Part shown: positions 5,020 to 5,998 of the stretch, piece after piece
Numbering within the stretch: position 1 is the stretch's first letter
Layout: each line of letters begins with the position of its first letter
NCBI GenBank assembly: GCA_036497785.1
Contig: DASXIW010000254.1
Span: 1-5,998 of the forward strand
Origin: DASXIW01 sp036497785
GTDB lineage: Bacteria; Pseudomonadota; Alphaproteobacteria; Acetobacterales; Acetobacteraceae
DNA length: 5,998 nt
Direction of reading: 5' to 3'
The notes under the pieces: generated by a model
What the model saw: only the letters and a program-made list of their open reading frames with translations
What the model was told of the DNA's origin: nothing
Database searches by the model: none
Program-made: the position numbers and the translations under genes

Positions 5020-5970
5020 ATGAGGTTTGTGCTGCTCGGCATTCTCGCCTTGCTGCCGGTGCTGGTGGCGGCGCCGGCGCGGGCGCAACTGGATACGCGC
5101 GATGGGATCGCGCTGCAGAACCAGATCCTGGAATTGCGGCGGGATCTGCAGAACCTGCGCAGCCAGATGGGTGCGTCTGGCGGTTCGGCGCTGGGCGCGC
5201 GGCAACCGTCTTATGCGCCACCCCCGGGCGGCGGCAACGACATGGTGGCATCGCTGCTCGACCGGGTCAGCCGGCTCGAGGATGAGATGCGCGACATCAA
5301 TGGCAGGTTGGACGAGATGAACAACAGGCTGCAGCAGCAGCATGACGACCTCGCCAAACAGATCGGCGATCTGAGTTTCCGGCTGGACAGTGCGGGCGTG
5401 CCGGGCGGCGCATCCGTGGCCCCAGGCGGCGCCGCGCCGGCACTTGGCGGGTCGCCGAGATTGGCCGCACCGTCGGCTCAGCCCGGCTATCCGCTGTCGA
5501 TGAGCCCGCCGCCGGGCCAGCTCGGCACCATTCCTGCCCCACCGCCCGCACCGCCGCCGGTGGCGCCGCCTCCTGCGCCCGTGCGCCGCACCCCCGAGCT
5601 GGCGATGCAGCAAGGCAACGCCGCGCTGGCGCGACGGGATTACGCGGCGGCCGAGGCCGCGGCACGTGAGGTTCTGGCCGGGCCGCGTGGACCGCGCGCC
5701 ATCGATGCACAATTCCTGCTTGCCCAGGCGTTGAACGGCAAGCGGGATTATGCGAATGCAGCCGTCGCCTACGACGACGCCTATAGCCGGTCCCGCACCG
5801 GGCCGCGTGCGCAGGATTCGTTGCTGGGCGTGGCCAATTCGCTGACCTCGCTGGGCGACAAGCGCGCAGCCTGCGCCTCGCTGGACAAGCTGAAGGCGGA
5901 ATTCCCCAACAGCCGCCAGGATCTGCGCGAGCCGATCGCAAGCGCCCGCGAGCGCGCGGGATGTCCCTGA
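5020..5970 (+). CDS. cpoB: CpoB (YbgF), periplasmic coiled-coil/TPR protein
   Basis: The 316-residue precursor opens with a Sec signal peptide (hydrophobic residues 4-18) and an Ala-Arg-Ala|Gln cleavage site after residue 22. Two coiled-coil stretches follow, at about 29-50 and 73-123 (heptad-like Leu/Met/Ile with Asp, Glu, Arg and Gln), the type that trimerises in the family. A Pro/Gly/Ala-rich linker spans about 125-190. The C-terminal domain, about 191-316, carries TPR-like helical pairs such as Gly-Asn-Ala-Ala-Leu-Ala-Arg-Arg-Asp-Tyr and Ala-Leu-Asn-Gly-Lys-Arg-Asp-Tyr, then a Leu-Lys-Ala-Glu-Phe-Pro-Asn-Ser motif typical of YbgF proteins. Cys284 and Cys315 could form a disulfide. In E. 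coli CpoB binds TolA and couples the Tol machine to the PBP1B peptidoglycan synthase at the septum; here that is inferred from homology and position after pal. The terminator upstream suggests lower or separate expression. Confidence 0.93.
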   Translation: MRFVLLGILALLPVLVAAPARAQLDTRDGIALQNQILELRRDLQNLRSQMGASGGSALGARQPSYAPPPGGGNDMVASLLDRVSRLEDEMRDINGRLDEMNNRLQQQHDDLAKQIGDLSFRLDSAGVPGGASVAPGGAAPALGGSPRLAAPSAQPGYPLSMSPPPGQLGTIPAPPPAPPPVAPPPAPVRRTPELAMQQGNAALARRDYAAAEAAAREVLAGPRGPRAIDAQFLLAQALNGKRDYANAAVAYDDAYSRSRTGPRAQDSLLGVANSLTSLGDKRAACASLDKLKAEFPNSRQDLREPIASARERAGCP

Positions 5971-5983
5971 TCGGCCTGGCGGC

Positions 5984-5998
5984 ATGACCGGCGGCGCC
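5984..5998 (+). CDS. Possible start of a downstream gene (five codons)
   Basis: An ATG at 5984, 13 nt after the cpoB stop, opens a frame (Met-Thr-Gly-Gly-Ala) that runs off the window. The close spacing suggests a gene in the same transcript, though the only ribosome-site-like bases (GGCGG, 5978-5982) are poorly placed. In many alphaproteobacteria the tRNA(Ile)-lysidine synthetase gene tilS follows here, but five codons cannot identify it. Confidence 0.28.

Noticed and set aside
4320..5042. Minus-strand frame of 240 codons opposite pal and the cpoB start
   Set aside because: It is antisense to the clear Pal lipoprotein and crosses the terminator hairpin; it shows no recognisable motif.

Overview
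The window holds a nearly complete Tol-Pal cell-envelope locus, all genes on the + strand, from a high-GC Gram-negative bacterium. The order is ybgC (3' end only), tolQ, tolR, tolA, tolB, pal, cpoB, and possibly the first codons of one more gene. The GC-rich sequence, the proline/alanine-rich periplasmic linkers and a TolB precursor with a twin-arginine signal fit an alphaproteobacterium, perhaps of the Rhodospirillales/Acetobacteraceae type. That placement is inferred from protein character; the window contains no rRNA or other marker gene.

Layout. Bases 2-304 encode the C-terminal part of a YbgC-type hotdog thioesterase. After 50 nt come tolQ (355-1074) and tolR (1075-1635), which abut with no gap. 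A 48-nt gap leads to a proline-rich TolA (1684-2670), then 17 nt to tolB (2688-4103). This block reads as one transcription unit. A 240-nt intergenic region (4104-4343) precedes pal (4344-4814). It holds a possible promoter and a well-formed inverted-repeat structure that would fold into a three-way junction just before the pal ribosome-binding site. A perfect 13-bp GC-rich hairpin with a T-rich tail (4908-4943) follows pal, so cpoB (5020-5970) is probably at least partly uncoupled from it. The last 15 bases may start another gene.

How the genes work together. TolQ, TolR and TolA form an inner-membrane motor that uses the proton-motive force. TolA crosses the periplasm and acts on TolB and on Pal, the outer-membrane lipoprotein that binds peptidoglycan; together they keep the outer membrane tied to the constricting cell wall during division. 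CpoB is a periplasmic coiled-coil/TPR partner that, in studied bacteria, links this machine to septal peptidoglycan synthesis. These roles are known from the families; nothing in the window tests them.

This is a known system, not a new one. The points worth a second look are the candidate structured leader of pal, the Tat-type signal on TolB, the polyproline TolA linker (17 consecutive prolines), and the terminator that splits pal from cpoB.
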